The notes below the pieces were generated by a model. That model did not search any database and was not told where the DNA came from. It worked only from the letters and a program-made list of their open reading frames with translations. A DNA stretch of 64,000 nt from Symbiotaphrina buchneri. Lineage: Eukaryota > Ascomycota > Symbiotaphrinales > Symbiotaphrinaceae. Position numbers and translations under genes: made by a program. Location of the stretch: positions 62,001-126,000 of the forward strand of contig BCIG01000001.1 of the NCBI GenBank assembly GCA_001599915.1, written 5' to 3'. Shown here piece after piece: positions 32,043 through 43,846 of the stretch; the stretch's first letter is position 1; each line of letters begins with the position of its first letter.

Positions 32043-33818
32043 ATGCCGTCTTCTTACCCCGCAACCCAATTATATCCTCTCTCCCCGCTTGCAGCGCTAC
32101 GGGAGCAGTACGTGGGAAAGTCACTGCACGATGTGCCTACCCCCGCCGTGGTGGTCGATGTCTCAAAAGTCAAGAAGAATTGTGAGCACATGCTGCATGC
32201 ATGTAAGCGGCTGAATGTCCAGTTTCGACCCCATGTTAAGACGCATAAGGTAGGTAGAACATTTTCTTGAGGTGGTGGTGTGGTTTGTATTGGGCCCGCG
32301 TTGGCGTGCGCGTTTTGTACATTGTATTTGATGCCATTGCAAGTCCGTGGATGGCTGGTGAGACCTTCTAGGCTTTTTGTTTCTTTATTGCTGTTTTATT
32401 GAAGTTCTTTTTGCGGTCGAAGGCTTAGCATAGTGTGTTATGGGCACAATATCTGCATTTCTTTTATCAATGTTCTTTCATCAATGAACCAGAAGAAGGC
32501 CGTGACTGACGGTTGCTCAATTCAGACCACAGAAGGCACAAGGCTACAGGTTGGACAAGAAACGAGGGCTGTCAATCTGGTAGTATCAACTGTGATCGAG
32601 GCGGAAAGTCTCCTGCCTTACCTGAAAGAATGTGAAGCCGATGGGAAGTCGGTCAATGTAAGTTCTGTGTTCAGCTTCAGTAAGCCCAGCTCTAATGAAA
32701 CTCAGGTCCTTTACAGTATGCCTTCACCTCCTTCGCAGATCAGCCGTATGGCAGCACTTGGAAAAGAGCTAGGTCCCGGAAGCATGAGCGTCATGGTAGA
32801 TCACCCGTCCCAGCTCCCTCCCCTGAAGGACTACCGCGCCCTTTCTGGCCATCCAATGCTCCTTTTCCTCAAAGTGGACACAGGGGGGCATCGGGCAGGA
32901 GTTGAGCCAACCAGCGCCTTCCTGAAGGATCTGCTGCACTCGATCCGCGCCGCCGAAGAGGCGGGCACATGCACGCTGCAGGGCTTCTACAGCCACGCCG
33001 GGCACAGCTACGGCTCCGGCAGCGCCGCAGACGCCATGAACCATCTGGTCAACGAGATCAACGGCGCGGCCGCGGTGGCCGATATGGCATCCAGCAGCGA
33101 GTATTTTGGGCCCGACCGGAAGTTCGTCGTGTCCGTGGGCGCCAGCCCGACCGTGACGTCCGCGCAGAACCTCACGTTCGACACGCCGGACGACAGCGCG
33201 GCGGCCGCGCAGCTGAGGCAGGCGATCGACAAGACGCAGCAGCGGCACGTGCTGGAGCTGCACGCGGGCGTCTACCCCTTCCTGGACTGCCAGCAGTTGG
33301 CTACACATGCGCGGCCGGCCAAGGTTGGCGGCTCGTCGGTGCTGAGTTTCGATGATGTCGCGTTCACGATTTTGACTGAGGTCACCAGCTTGTACCCGCA
33401 TCGTCCAAAGCCCGAGGCACTCGTTGCTGCGGGCGTGCTTGCTCTGGGGAGGGAGCCTTGCAAGGCCTATGAAGGGTGGGGAATCGTCAGTCCCTGGAAC
33501 ATGAAGCCGAGAAAAGGAGGGCACCCGGCTACGGCCGAAGGCAATGCGGTCGAGGACTATGTAGGCTGGATGGTGGGGCGCATGAGTCAGGAGCACGGTT
33601 TGCTGAATTGGAGGGGGCAGGGTGGTCCAACGAAGGAGTCGGGAATGAAGGATAGTGATATAGACATGGGCCTGGAAGTCGGGCAGAAGTTGCGTTTATG
33701 GACGAATCATGCGTGTATTGCGGCGGCGGGATTTGGCTGGTTCTTTGCCGTGGACTCGACAAGGGTGGGAAAGGAAGATGAGGTAGTGGATATATGGGTG
33801 CGGTGGTGGGGTTGGTAG
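32043..33818 (+). CDS. D-serine dehydratase-like PLP enzyme (fold III)
   Basis: Exons 32043-32249, 32526-32657 and 32706-33818 give 483 residues. The N-terminal alanine-racemase-type barrel carries T-P-A-V-V-V-D and R-P-H-V-K-T-H-K, the motif holding the PLP-binding lysine; the first intron (276 nt) cuts directly after this motif. F-L-K-V-D-T-G-x-H-R-A-G and G-F-Y-S-H-A-G-H-S-Y follow, and the C-terminus has W-T-N-H-A-C-I-A-A, the His/Cys zinc site of eukaryotic D-serine dehydratases. These enzymes convert D-serine to pyruvate and ammonia in the cytosol; related D-threo-3-hydroxyaspartate dehydratase activity cannot be separated by sequence. The region 32990-33300 is notably GC-rich compared with the rest of the gene. 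The gene converges with the DEAH helicase gene at less than 100 bp. Confidence 0.9.
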
Positions 33819-33912
33819 CTTGTCGCATGGAACTAAAAACAAAGCATTATAGATTATAGACGAATCTTGGACAAGAGGAATCCGGCGTGTGATTGATGCC
33901 GAAAGGTTAGAA

Positions 33913-36477
33913 CTAGGAATCTGGAGCGGATCCTGCCAGAGCGTCCCCAACCCAGTCCATCTGCACTGCGCTAACACCCCTGGCATATGTGCGGTTGGTA
34001 TACACAAACTCGTTGTACATGATCGCCTCCACTTTCCGCCCAAAAAGTACGCTCGACGGGTGGATGGCAACAGTCTGGTTGCCAACGACGGTCTTGTAGC
34101 TGCCGTCAGGGATTATGCGCGCAGTATTAGTCGCAAAGCCGGCGAGAAAGCTGCGTAGTATTGCAATGGCCGTTTCCGGTGAAGTCGCTGGGACCTCTGT
34201 AGGCGGCTTAGATGAGGAGAGAAGCTTCTGGGCGTGGCACTGCGCGTAGAGTTGTTTGCGGACGTCCATAACGGACTGCATGGCTCGGTGGGACACGAAA
34301 TGTCGCTCAGCCCAAGCTTTGCGGTCTGCGTTCTCTGCTGCGTAAGCTCGCACTGTGGCGAGCAGAGTCAGATGATCGCCTTCCCTCCGGTATAACTCCC
34401 GTCTGGCGCTTTCCATCTGCTCCTTCTTCTCCTCTGACGCTACGTTGAGGAAGACATTCTCCACGCTCAGGCACGAAATGATGTCGATGATTTCTGGCAG
34501 ACAGTCCATATTCGGGTCGGCGGCTGCTAGCAGTACTCTGCCTAGCCGCGGAGTCAGTGGAAATCTGGCGATCTTCGTTCCCACGTCACTGATCTCTCCG
34601 GATGGTGTGAGTGCGCCAAGCTGTAAGAGCTCCAGCAGAGCTTTCTCAAGAGATTCCCGTGGCGGCCGATCCAGGAAGGGGAAGTTGATGATGTCCTTCA
34701 CTCCTCTGGCCTTCATCACCAGTATAGCCTGGGAAAGGTCACAGCGGAGGATTTCAGGGGTGTTTGCCTCGTCCAGAGCGGCATAGTCCTTTTCGGTATA
34801 TAGCCGATAGCAGTGACCAGGTGCTTCACGGCCGGCACGACCCTTCCGCTGAATCGCGCTTGACTTCGATATTGGCTTGACTAGAAGCGATTCGAGGCCA
34901 AGCCTGGTTCGGAACTGTTTGATCTTTGCCTTCCCACAGTCGACGACATATCGGACGCCAGGAACTGTCACCGAGGTCTCCGCTATGTTAGTTGAAAGGA
35001 TGACCTTCCTCGTCCGGTGAGGGGCGGGCTCAAAAACTCTTTGCTGGAGTTGCTGTGGAAGAGCAGCAAAAAGAGGCAACACGCTTATCCTTGGCACCTC
35101 CTTGGGCAAGCTGAGTGCTTGCTCCTCGACAAGTAATTGCAGGTCTTCCACAGTATCCTGCCCAGTGAGAAAGACCAGGATGTCCCCCGGCAATGGTTCT
35201 TTGTAATGAATTAGAAAAATTATTTGAAGTGCAGCATCCACGAAGTCGGGAACGGGCTGCGGTGTATATGTAACCTTAACGGGAAACTGTCGTCCCTCAA
35301 TGTAGCATTTTGCAACAATGGAAGAGTCAACCATGAGACTTTCATTCTCCTCCTTTTTTTGTTCATCAGAGATGCCTGACCAGGAGTCATCGTCATCATC
35401 AGAAACATGGCCATTCGGCATGTTTGCATCTCCATTCGGTGCAGTTGAAGGAATGCTTGAGCCGTTGACGAGATGATCCAGATGATCGACTTTGCCTCCA
35501 AAATATGCTAAAAGGCTCTCCATGTCTGCGGTAGCACTCATCACGACTACTTTGATAGGAACCCCGCCTCTACCCTCTTTCTTCCCCTGAACAAGTGTTT
35601 TCAAAAAGCCCGTGACCAAGTCCACATTAACACCTCGCTCGTGAATCTCATCAACAATGACCGCACTGTATTGCGTCAACCAGGGATCCCGAAGCATTTC
35701 TTGCAATAGCATGCCCTCAGTAAGATATTTGATTCGTGTGCTTGGTGATGTAGAATTATCGAAGCGGACTGAGTACCCGACTTTACTAGCAGGTGACGAT
35801 GAGCCCAATGGCGTCCCCATTTCTTGGGCTACCCTACGAGCAAGAGAGATTGCTGCCACTCGGCGAGGTTGCGTTATGGCAATACAACCACCGACGGATA
35901 TTTCCTTGCCGGGTTTGCCGTCTTCTTGAGGCAGTCTGGCCTGCTTGCGCCTGCACCACGACTCATCAACCAGCAGTTGAGGTACTTGAGTACTCTTACC
36001 ACTACCGGTTTCACCAACAAGAAGGAGCACATCCTTCTCTTTCATAAAGCGCTTGATCTCATCCGCGTGCGACCAAATTGGCAGGCCCTTCCTTCCGGCT
36101 TCTAGAGCTTTCGCCTTGGCCTTCAACTGTGCCCTTTGCGTGCTTGAAATGGAACCCTTGCCATCTTGCCTGTGGCTACTGCTGAGTTTCTTTTTCCGCA
36201 TGTGCTCACTCATAGAGCCACCGTTCGAAGTAGGTCTCTCCAGACTCGCATCCTTTCCATCCCCCCCGTTCGGGGAATCTGTAGGCTTTTGGACAGAGTC
36301 CAGCCGAGGAGTTTGTTTCACCTCTGCATCTTGAGGATTTTCGAGCTTCGGATGATCTCTTTTTCTCTTCTTCCCCCGCGCTACTTCTGCTGAGGGAATG
36401 CTGGCAGTGCTTTCAGGTCCATGCGCTGACGAGACCGCGCCATCGTCGTCAAATTTTTTGTGAACCTTTTCCGGCAT
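33913..36477 (-). CDS. DEAH-box RNA helicase, Dhr2/DHX33-like
   Basis: A single exon encodes 854 residues, starting at the ATG at 36477; the frame upstream is open but has only non-ATG codons. The N-terminus is charged with a K-K-R-K-R basic signal. Motif I is G-E-T-G-S-G-K-S-T-Q near residue 155, motif II D-E-I-H-E-R, motif III S-A-T-A-D, motif V S-T-N-I-A-E-T-S and motif VI Q-R-K-G-R-A-G-R. HA2 and OB-fold regions follow, ending in G-V-S-A-V-Q-M-D-W-V. An acidic insert (D-D-D-D-D-S-W) lies between the two RecA lobes. Dhr2 acts in the nucleolus in 18S rRNA processing; DHX33 is its animal relative. All catalytic motifs are intact. Confidence 0.92.
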   Translation of the reverse strand: MPEKVHKKFDDDGAVSSAHGPESTASIPSAEVARGKKRKRDHPKLENPQDAEVKQTPRLDSVQKPTDSPNGGDGKDASLERPTSNGGSMSEHMRKKKLSSSHRQDGKGSISSTQRAQLKAKAKALEAGRKGLPIWSHADEIKRFMKEKDVLLLVGETGSGKSTQVPQLLVDESWCRRKQARLPQEDGKPGKEISVGGCIAITQPRRVAAISLARRVAQEMGTPLGSSSPASKVGYSVRFDNSTSPSTRIKYLTEGMLLQEMLRDPWLTQYSAVIVDEIHERGVNVDLVTGFLKTLVQGKKEGRGGVPIKVVVMSATADMESLLAYFGGKVDHLDHLVNGSSIPSTAPNGDANMPNGHVSDDDDDSWSGISDEQKKEENESLMVDSSIVAKCYIEGRQFPVKVTYTPQPVPDFVDAALQIIFLIHYKEPLPGDILVFLTGQDTVEDLQLLVEEQALSLPKEVPRISVLPLFAALPQQLQQRVFEPAPHRTRKVILSTNIAETSVTVPGVRYVVDCGKAKIKQFRTRLGLESLLVKPISKSSAIQRKGRAGREAPGHCYRLYTEKDYAALDEANTPEILRCDLSQAILVMKARGVKDIINFPFLDRPPRESLEKALLELLQLGALTPSGEISDVGTKIARFPLTPRLGRVLLAAADPNMDCLPEIIDIISCLSVENVFLNVASEEKKEQMESARRELYRREGDHLTLLATVRAYAAENADRKAWAERHFVSHRAMQSVMDVRKQLYAQCHAQKLLSSSKPPTEVPATSPETAIAILRSFLAGFATNTARIIPDGSYKTVVGNQTVAIHPSSVLFGRKVEAIMYNEFVYTNRTYARGVSAVQMDWVGDALAGSAPDS

Positions 36478-36841
36478 GGTAGCCTCCTGTGGGATATTAC
36501 CCACTTGACTGTTTTTGTTCCTTCACCCAGGCGATAACCAGGCGGATGGACATGTAGCTGTTCGTGGCATAAAATGTTCTGGAAGTTTTTGATATCACGG
36601 CTAGAATTAAGATTTAAGCTTTCAGCCGATATGTCGGGTATATTTCCCGAGCACATCGAGCAGCGCCAAGCATGTGATTGTGTGCCGGAGGGACCACTGC
36701 AAGAAGCGTTAAAGACTTTCATCAACGGGCGTCAACTATTATTTGTATTGCGGCCAACATAGTTCGTCAGAGATAGATCGTAGAATATCAGCGACACATA
36801 TTGACCAGACAGCTACACCTAATTTCCTGCAAATGGGTATA
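36478..36841. promoter_or_regulatory. Promoter region of the DEAH helicase
   Basis: 364 bp between two minus-strand genes hold the helicase promoter and the 3' end of REV1. No distinct motif is recognised. Confidence 0.45.
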
Positions 36842-39800
36842 TCAGAATTCCACCGCCCCCAGGCCACGAGCTGCCACAGCAGCCTGAACACTTTGCTCCA
36901 GCTCCTTCAACGCCTTTAACCACAACTCCCTTGCTTTTCCAGCACTATTTCCTTCATCAATCACCCACGCCAACCACTTCACAGCCTGGACAGCTTTTGT
37001 CATGTCCCGTTCTTCAGTCACAACCTTTCCCAGGTATTTACCAAGGGCTTCCGCGTCCTCTTCATACGGTCCATCCTCAACAAATTCTCCATGCCATGCC
37101 GTGATTGCATCTCGTAGCTCAGGTAAGGTGGATAGCTTCCTGGCTGTAAATGTAGGCTTTTCCGGTTTCGGAGGTAGCCGTAACCGCCTCTGGCCTGCGG
37201 GCGGCTGTTCGTTTTGTAGCCGGTTCCTTTTCTTGTTTACAGCAAGATCGAGTCCGCCCCGGCGTTTAAGCCTCTCCCGACGCTGTTGGTCGAGAACTTC
37301 TCGGCGGATGTCCTCAGGCAGAGCCTCTAGGAACTCCGCAGATATCTCATCCGATTCCGAAGCTTGTCCATTTTCTGCAGTAAGGCCCGGTCGGCTTGCT
37401 ACAAAGTTAGACTGGGTGAGAGTGAGACTGTTGGAAGCTTTACTTCTACCCTTGAACCGCGACAGGAGTGTAGTGCGTTTCTTAGTCGGCGTTGTCGGTT
37501 TCTTCGACATAGGGCGTACAGTGCGGACTGTCCGAGGTGACTGGGGCAGAAGAAGCTGGCCACGTGCTCTATCTGATCCCTTGGCGTAAAACTCGAGGAC
37601 CTCTGCACGTACATCATCCGGCAAGGCATCAAGTGTTTCAGGATCCAGCTGTGACTGAGTAGGAATGGCGTCCGGCGGTAATGCTGGCGAATTGGCTCTT
37701 GAAACATCCGAAGGGGTCTCTTCATGAGGTACAGCATCAGACGTCGGACGTTTGTAAAGTTTCGATATGATATCCTCGGGGATCTCCTTTAGCACTTCCG
37801 GATCGACCTGTGTGGGAAGAAGAAATTGGGTGCCTAGGGTATTCAACGGCTTAGCTTTGCTACCGTCATGCTTTGGTGCGAGGACTTGAGCCGCTCCCGG
37901 GTGTTGCTGTGTTGCTTTTGGTTTTCTCGGGCTGTCTAGATCATCCACAATGGGATCCTCTTCTTCCGCCTTCTTGCCAGGTCGAGATTCGGTACTCTTG
38001 AACTGCAGTCTCCTCTGGCTGCTCTCCGCCCTACCATCGGCAGTGTCTTTGATTGGCTCCAATTTGGTCATCTGAATTCCAATCCCTCTGAGTTCACCAG
38101 GTGAGAATCCGAAGCTCCGGAGTATTGAAATCGCCTCTCGGCTCAATATGTCTGTCTCATTCGTGGCAACCCCAAGAGCAATACCCTTGTTGAAAGTATC
38201 ACATTGTCCATGACCGAGATGTTTTGGAGGATCCATAGGAGCGTCAGGAGACTTCCTCATGATTTTCATCGTAAATTGTTTGCCTTTGACTCGTTGCTGA
38301 ATCAAACGGCGATGCAGTTCACCGCAAAGACTTTGGACGAACTCCTCAGCCTGCTCCTGATTCAAAAATCGAACACCCCAATTCACCTCAGCGGAGACTG
38401 ATTTCCGCACTACTTGATCTCCAACTTCGGTGCGGTCGATTCCCCGCGAATAGTCCCATATCTTCTCGCCAGTCTTCGGCCCAAGGGTCGAGACCAATCT
38501 TTCCTTAGTTAGACCCCGCACATCTTTCACATATTTCACTCCAATCTCCTCGAGTTTGCCGCTTATGCTATAAGCCACACCCGGGAGATCTTGTACCACG
38601 AGATCACCTAGAAAGTCTAGGACTTCTTCTGGCTTGATCTGATACTGCCCAGCAGGTTTGGCTTTTCTCAGCGCTACTTTGGCAAGCAGGATATTTCCAC
38701 CGATGCCCACAGAGACAGCGCAGCCCGTCTTCGCTTTAATGCGTTCCCGCAAATCACTTGCAATCTCGTTGGCCACAGCTTGTTCCCGCCATATGCTTCC
38801 CTCGCGCACTCCTGTCCCATCACTTCCTCCAGCAGGAAGGCAAAGTGATGTAATATCCACAAGCGCTTCATCCACGCTCACACTTTGCACGACTCCTCCA
38901 GTTGCCAGTATCTCTTCGTAGAAGCTCCGACTAGCTTCTTCGTACCCTTTGAAATCGTAAGGTAGTATTTTAAGGTCGGGGCACAGCTGTTGCGCATGCT
39001 TCATCCACATGCCATTTTTAACTCCAAATTTCCGGGCGGGATAATTGCAACTGGCGATCTCGGAGCCGGACCCGCTACCATGAGCGACAACAGCTGGTTT
39101 ATCAGCATATTGTGGAGCCTTTTTTAGAGAGACGGCAACAAAGAAGCTGTCAAAATCTACGTGCATGATATATCTTCGAGCTCCTGGTGTTCGCTTCGGT
39201 CGCTTCTGGGAGAGGTAATTTTCGGCTGTGAGAGCTTGCATCTGAGCTTTTAATTCCGCTTTCCAAGTTGAAAGATGATGTAGGCGAGATTCTGAGTAGT
39301 ATTGTTTGAGAAAATTTGGGTTCACAGTGGATGACTTCCATATGTGAGGATCAGACAGTAAGACTGCATTGTGCTCCTCCGCGGTCATATTGGATCTCTT
39401 TTTAGGGGATGGCGAGACTCCTTCAGTTGACCGTTTCAAAGAAGAATCCGCACGTTCGGCTGATGTTGATTCGAGCTGTGACTCAGGGCCTTCCTTCTCG
39501 AAGATGCTGTCAGTCGCGTCCGTACCTGAGGCATGTTCACCTCCAGTGCCGTCGTATACCATACTTTCATCCGTCACAGCCTGCGCCATAGATCGAGCGG
39601 AGCGCTCCTCACCCAGCAGCGGCGGTGTCACCAGGCGGTCTGTAGCCTGGGCTGGCCCGATGTAGTCGACATGGGCACTCCCTGGCTGTTGCATATATGG
39701 ATTCGAAGCTGTGAGTTGCATGTCTGCCTTCGAAGTAGATGGCATAGGAGAGCTCGATAAAGGCATATCTTCACCAAGAGCAGCAAGCTCATCGGCCGTC

Positions 39801-40448
39801 TTCTCCACCTCTTCCGTGTACCAGCTGTTTTCGGTCTGATCTCGATAGCCAGCCTTTTGTTCATTTGTCTGGCTGACAACCTTGCCATTGTCGAATCCGA
39901 GAACCTTTTGCCCTGCACCTTCGTCGACCACCCGGTACTCGTCCCACGGTAACAGTCTGCCAGCTTTAACGCTATCAACAACCCAGGCAGGCTTCACAAT
40001 GCGATAACGACGGAATTCGATCCGCTTTTTGGGAGTCAGACTACTGGCGATAATATGCGTGACCATTGTCTTGCCATCCAGGTATTGCAGGAACCCTCCG
40101 CCATAAGCCACAATGAGGTTGTGTATATCGTTCAACGACGGCTGCGTATAGCCATTAACATGCGCAACCACACCACGGAATATTGGCGGGTTGCTTGAAG
40201 AAGCTGACCGCAGCTCCGCATCAAGGTTCTGGAGTTTGATCTTCTTTCGCCTGAAATAATCCGCAAAACCTCCAAAGTGCGATTCTTCATATTCTTCACC
40301 GGCTTCATTATCGAAGGTATCTGGTGTTCTGGGTTAGTACACTGGGGCGGATGAAGGACTCTGCAAAGGACAGTAGATACATACGGTTCTGTATCCTCTT
40401 CTGCACCTCCTTCGCCTTCTCATCCGACTGATGGAGTCTCGCAGCCAT
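36842..40448 (-). CDS. REV1: Translesion DNA polymerase/deoxycytidyl transferase Rev1
   Basis: Exons 40448-40385 and 40320-36842 (64-nt intron) give 1180 residues. Residues about 68-165 form the BRCT domain, led by F-R-G-V-V-A-H-V-N-G-Y-T. The Y-family catalytic core starts near 407 with H-V-D-F-D-S-F-F and includes S-V-D-E-A near 505; both metal-binding acidic sites are intact. Three ubiquitin-binding motifs follow near residues 859, 911 and 1015 (core L/I-P-x-D-I/V). The last 110 residues (S-T-L-P-E-L-R-D-A-I-T-A-W-H) match the Rev1 C-terminal domain that recruits Rev7 and other polymerases. It is a nuclear protein that inserts dCMP opposite abasic sites and guanine adducts. The divergent neighbour is the FKBP gene. 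Confidence 0.95.
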
Positions 40449-40964
40449 GGCCCCTAGTGCCCCACCTTGGCCTCTTGTCCTCTACAGCCTTTGTCATGGC
40501 CAGATGGATGGTCGAGCGGAGCCGTCCTTGGTGATGTCGTGCACCACCAGCATGCAGCCCACGACCAGCAGATGTTGTCCCCTATTTGCTGCGTTGTGAG
40601 ATGGGGGCGATGATTATTGATGGAGGCAGTCTCAGAAGACGCGCTCGCTCGCGAACAGGCTCGGCGATTCACACGCCGGCGCGAAAAGTCCCTGCTCCCC
40701 TCAACGTCACTTTTTCACACCAAGGATGTCGGCAAGGGTGCGGCTATTCCTGTCCAAGTCTAGCGCTGTTGCCATGGCGCTTCCATCTAAGCTTTTCTGC
40801 CGAATCTCTGAACTTTTTCTGGGACACCGCTTTTCCTTCGCCCTCTTTTCCCTCTTCCCTCTGTTCTCTTCATTATCTTGTCGTACGGGACAGGCACAAG
40901 CTCTTTTCCCTTTTCTACTGTCTCTCAAGCGCAGAAGCATAGTCTGCTACAGTAATCCAACATC
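40449..40964. promoter_or_regulatory. Bidirectional promoter, REV1 and FKBP gene
   Basis: 516 bp lie between divergent starts. A pyrimidine-rich tract (about 40830-40920) precedes the FKBP start, as is typical of highly expressed fungal genes. Confidence 0.5.
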
Positions 40965-42748
40965 ATGTCTACCATGCTGCCTGTCGCAGTCTACGGACTG
41001 GAGGTTCCGGCTGGCGATATCATCGTCCCAGCGGTCCCCGATTTCCCAGCTACTGTAAGTACAGGGCCCCATGCCCCTGAGGATGGCTGGAGTTCAGTGC
41101 AGTACTAGTTATTGTGTCTCACTTTAGCCGTCAAATTTGTCGGTTGCAATGCTAAACAATTGACAGTTCCGTATCACCATGGCCGCCATCGACCCTAGCT
41201 CTCCTGGAGAGTTCGCCGATGGGGATGCGCCTGCTCGGGCTACCCTGAAACTACTCCGTCAGCCATTGGGCCCTGATGATGAGGACGACGACGAAGACGA
41301 TGAGGATGATGATGAGCTAGAGGCTCTTCTCAACGGCCTTGGTTCTGACGACGAGTCTTCTGATGAGGACGCTAATGGAGGCCCAAGTGATCCCGCCAAA
41401 TCGAAGAAAGCGCGCAAGGAGGCTGCGCTCGCCGAAATCAAGAAAGCTTTGGAGGAGGACGATGATGACGAGATGGAAGTTGATGATGCGGTCAACGGTC
41501 TCAACGGCGCTCTTGAGAAGGCTCGGAAAGGGAAGGCTAGAGCTACTGGAGAGGAAGAGTCTTCCGAAGAAGAGGACGATGATGACAGCGAAGACTTGGA
41601 GATCGAGGAGTTTGTGCTCTGCACGTTGGACCCTGCCAAGGTAACTGAACGCTCATGTCACATATGCTTTGCGCGCTTCACTCACACATGTTTTTAGAAC
41701 TACCAACAACCCCTCGATATCACAGTTGCTGAGGACGAGCGCGTTTTCTTCAAAGTCTCCGGCACCCACACAGTGTACCTTACCGGCAATTACGTGATCC
41801 CGCCGGAGGAAGCCATGGGACGTAACCCCTACGATTCGGAAGATGACGAGGAAGATTACGATCTCTCGCCCGATGAGGATGAATTGGACGATTATGACGA
41901 GGATGATGAGAGTGACGAGCTTGATGACCTCGAGGATCCACGCATTACTGAAGTCGACACTGACGAGGAAGCACCTAAACTAGTGAAGGCCGAGGGTAAA
42001 GGCAAGAAGAGGGCAGCCGAAGAGTCTGAGGACGAAGGCGCCGATCTTGACAGCATTGTCGCCAAATCTCTGAAACCTGAAGCGGGCAAGGACGCCGAAC
42101 CCAAGCTCAGCAAGAAGCAACAGAAGAAGTTGAAGAACAATGCTGGCGAGGCCGTCCCCTCTGCCGCGGAGAAGTCTGCAAAAGATAGCCCCGCCACTGC
42201 TAAGTCTGACAAGAAAGTCCAATTCGCGAAGAACCTAGAACAGGGTCCCACTCCTACGAAGGATACGAAAGCGGACAAAGTTCAGTCCAAGAAGGAGGAA
42301 TCCAAGAAAGACGATTCTTCCAAGAAGGCCACCGAGGAACAGGCTACACTGGGTCCAAAGACTGTCAAGGGCGTGAAGATCGATGACAAGAAGTTGGGGA
42401 AAGGACCACGCGCAAAGCCTGGTGATCGTCTTGGAATGCGCTACATTGGCAAGTTCAAGGATGGCAAAGTTTTCGATTGTACGTAACGTCCGAATTGGTG
42501 CGGTTCTATTGAAAAAAATTACTAATGACCTTGCAGCCAACAAGAAAGGCGAGCCCTTCAAGTTCAAGCTCGGTGCGGGTGAGGTTATCAAGGGATGGGA
42601 TATTGGGATCGCTGGTATGGCTCCGGGCGGTGAGAGACGTATCGTCGTCCCTCCGTCGCTGGCATACGGTTCCAAGCCTCCGCCAGGCATTCCCGCCAAC
42701 GCTGAGCTCACCTTCGATGTGAAGCTTCTTACTGTCAATGGCAAATAG
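40965..42748 (+). CDS. Nucleolar FKBP-type prolyl isomerase (Fpr3/Fpr4-like)
   Basis: Four exons (40965-41054, 41167-41640, 41698-42478, 42537-42748) give 518 residues. The N-terminal nucleoplasmin-like domain (V-A-V-Y-G-L-E-V-P onwards) is interrupted by long Asp/Glu tracts (residues about 65-175 and about 225-280), then a Lys-rich stretch (about 310-400). The C-terminal 110 residues are the FKBP domain: [13 protein letters not shown]-x-V-I-K-G-W-D-I-G, and [13 protein letters not shown]. Fpr4 isomerises prolines in the histone H3 tail and acts as a histone chaperone in the nucleolus. The first exon ends in the nucleoplasmin-like domain, so the internal ATG at 41179 would give a truncated domain and is not preferred. 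Confidence 0.94.
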
Positions 42749-43846
42749 ACAGGAGCCAGGTCGATGAGCAAAGAAGGGGCTATTAATATGGCGTGTACGA
42801 ATACTGGAAGTCTCCCATCGTGGAGTTCGGATCTGGATCGTTCGTCTGCAGGCTGTGCTTCGGCTTCCTCCCCTCAATATGGTCATTTTTCCCCTCAAAG
42901 TGGCAAACGCATGTACAGCTGCTCTTTTGTCATCTTGATTTTTCGGTCGCATTGCATTGCTGTAATATCTCCGACTTGCGCCATGTCGCGCTGCATTTAA
43001 GGGCGTCAAGGCAGCAGGGATGAGGAGATCTTCAGATTCCTCAAAAGCTCTTTTGTTTACAATGTGGATAGTAGTGCCAATGCACCTTTCTCCAAAAAAA
43101 AATTGCTATTTACGTGAAGTAATCGGAAACCCTGGTGTTGTAGATATGGATCCTATTCTCTGGTGTTGAGGGTGGGGCCAACGCTACTACTGTAGTCCAC
43201 CAACATCCCTCGTTTCTCAAGTTTAAATACGCGGACCGACTTTTCTAGACACCTCCTCACCGGAAAAGATAGGCGCATGCTGACGGAAACGCTGTCAAAA
43301 GGTTCATCGTAGTGGACTGATAGTACTAAGGCAGGTTCGCTTGGAACCGGCCATCTACTCAATGATTAATTTCCTCAATGGGTCTGGGCTTCCATGAAGA
43401 CACTCCTTTCCATCAATTTCAAAGATTATCGGAATGACAGCTTTGAGATTTGCTTTCTTACAACCAGTCTCACATTGCAACGCTTATGATTGTTGAAATG
43501 ACCGTCCGTCAGAATCATGCTTTGCTTCCCCAAAATGGCAGTCTCTCGCAGCTTGTGGAAGAGGAAGGTGCGACTCCTTCCAACGGCTGCCTCATTTTGG
43601 CACCTGTAATTCTTTTGTTTACTTCTTTTACCTTTTCTCTTCTTCATCCGTCGTTACCTTTCTGAAGTACAACCGTTTCATCAATAATCCCGGTACGCAA
43701 TGCGAGTATCACTTCAGCCGTGATAGTCTTTTCAGCACAGTTGTATGATCTGCGTCATTCCTTTAACGTATAGGAGACACCTTGGTACCCCTGTTTAATC
43801 CTGTTCAGTCCTTGTTTTCCATTACTCCGCGGTATACAGTTACCAG
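42749..43846. other. Tandem intergenic region upstream of the NDR-type kinase
   Basis: 1.1 kb holds the 3' end of the FKBP gene and the promoter/leader of the kinase gene. The short open frames overlap and show no known motif. Confidence 0.5.
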
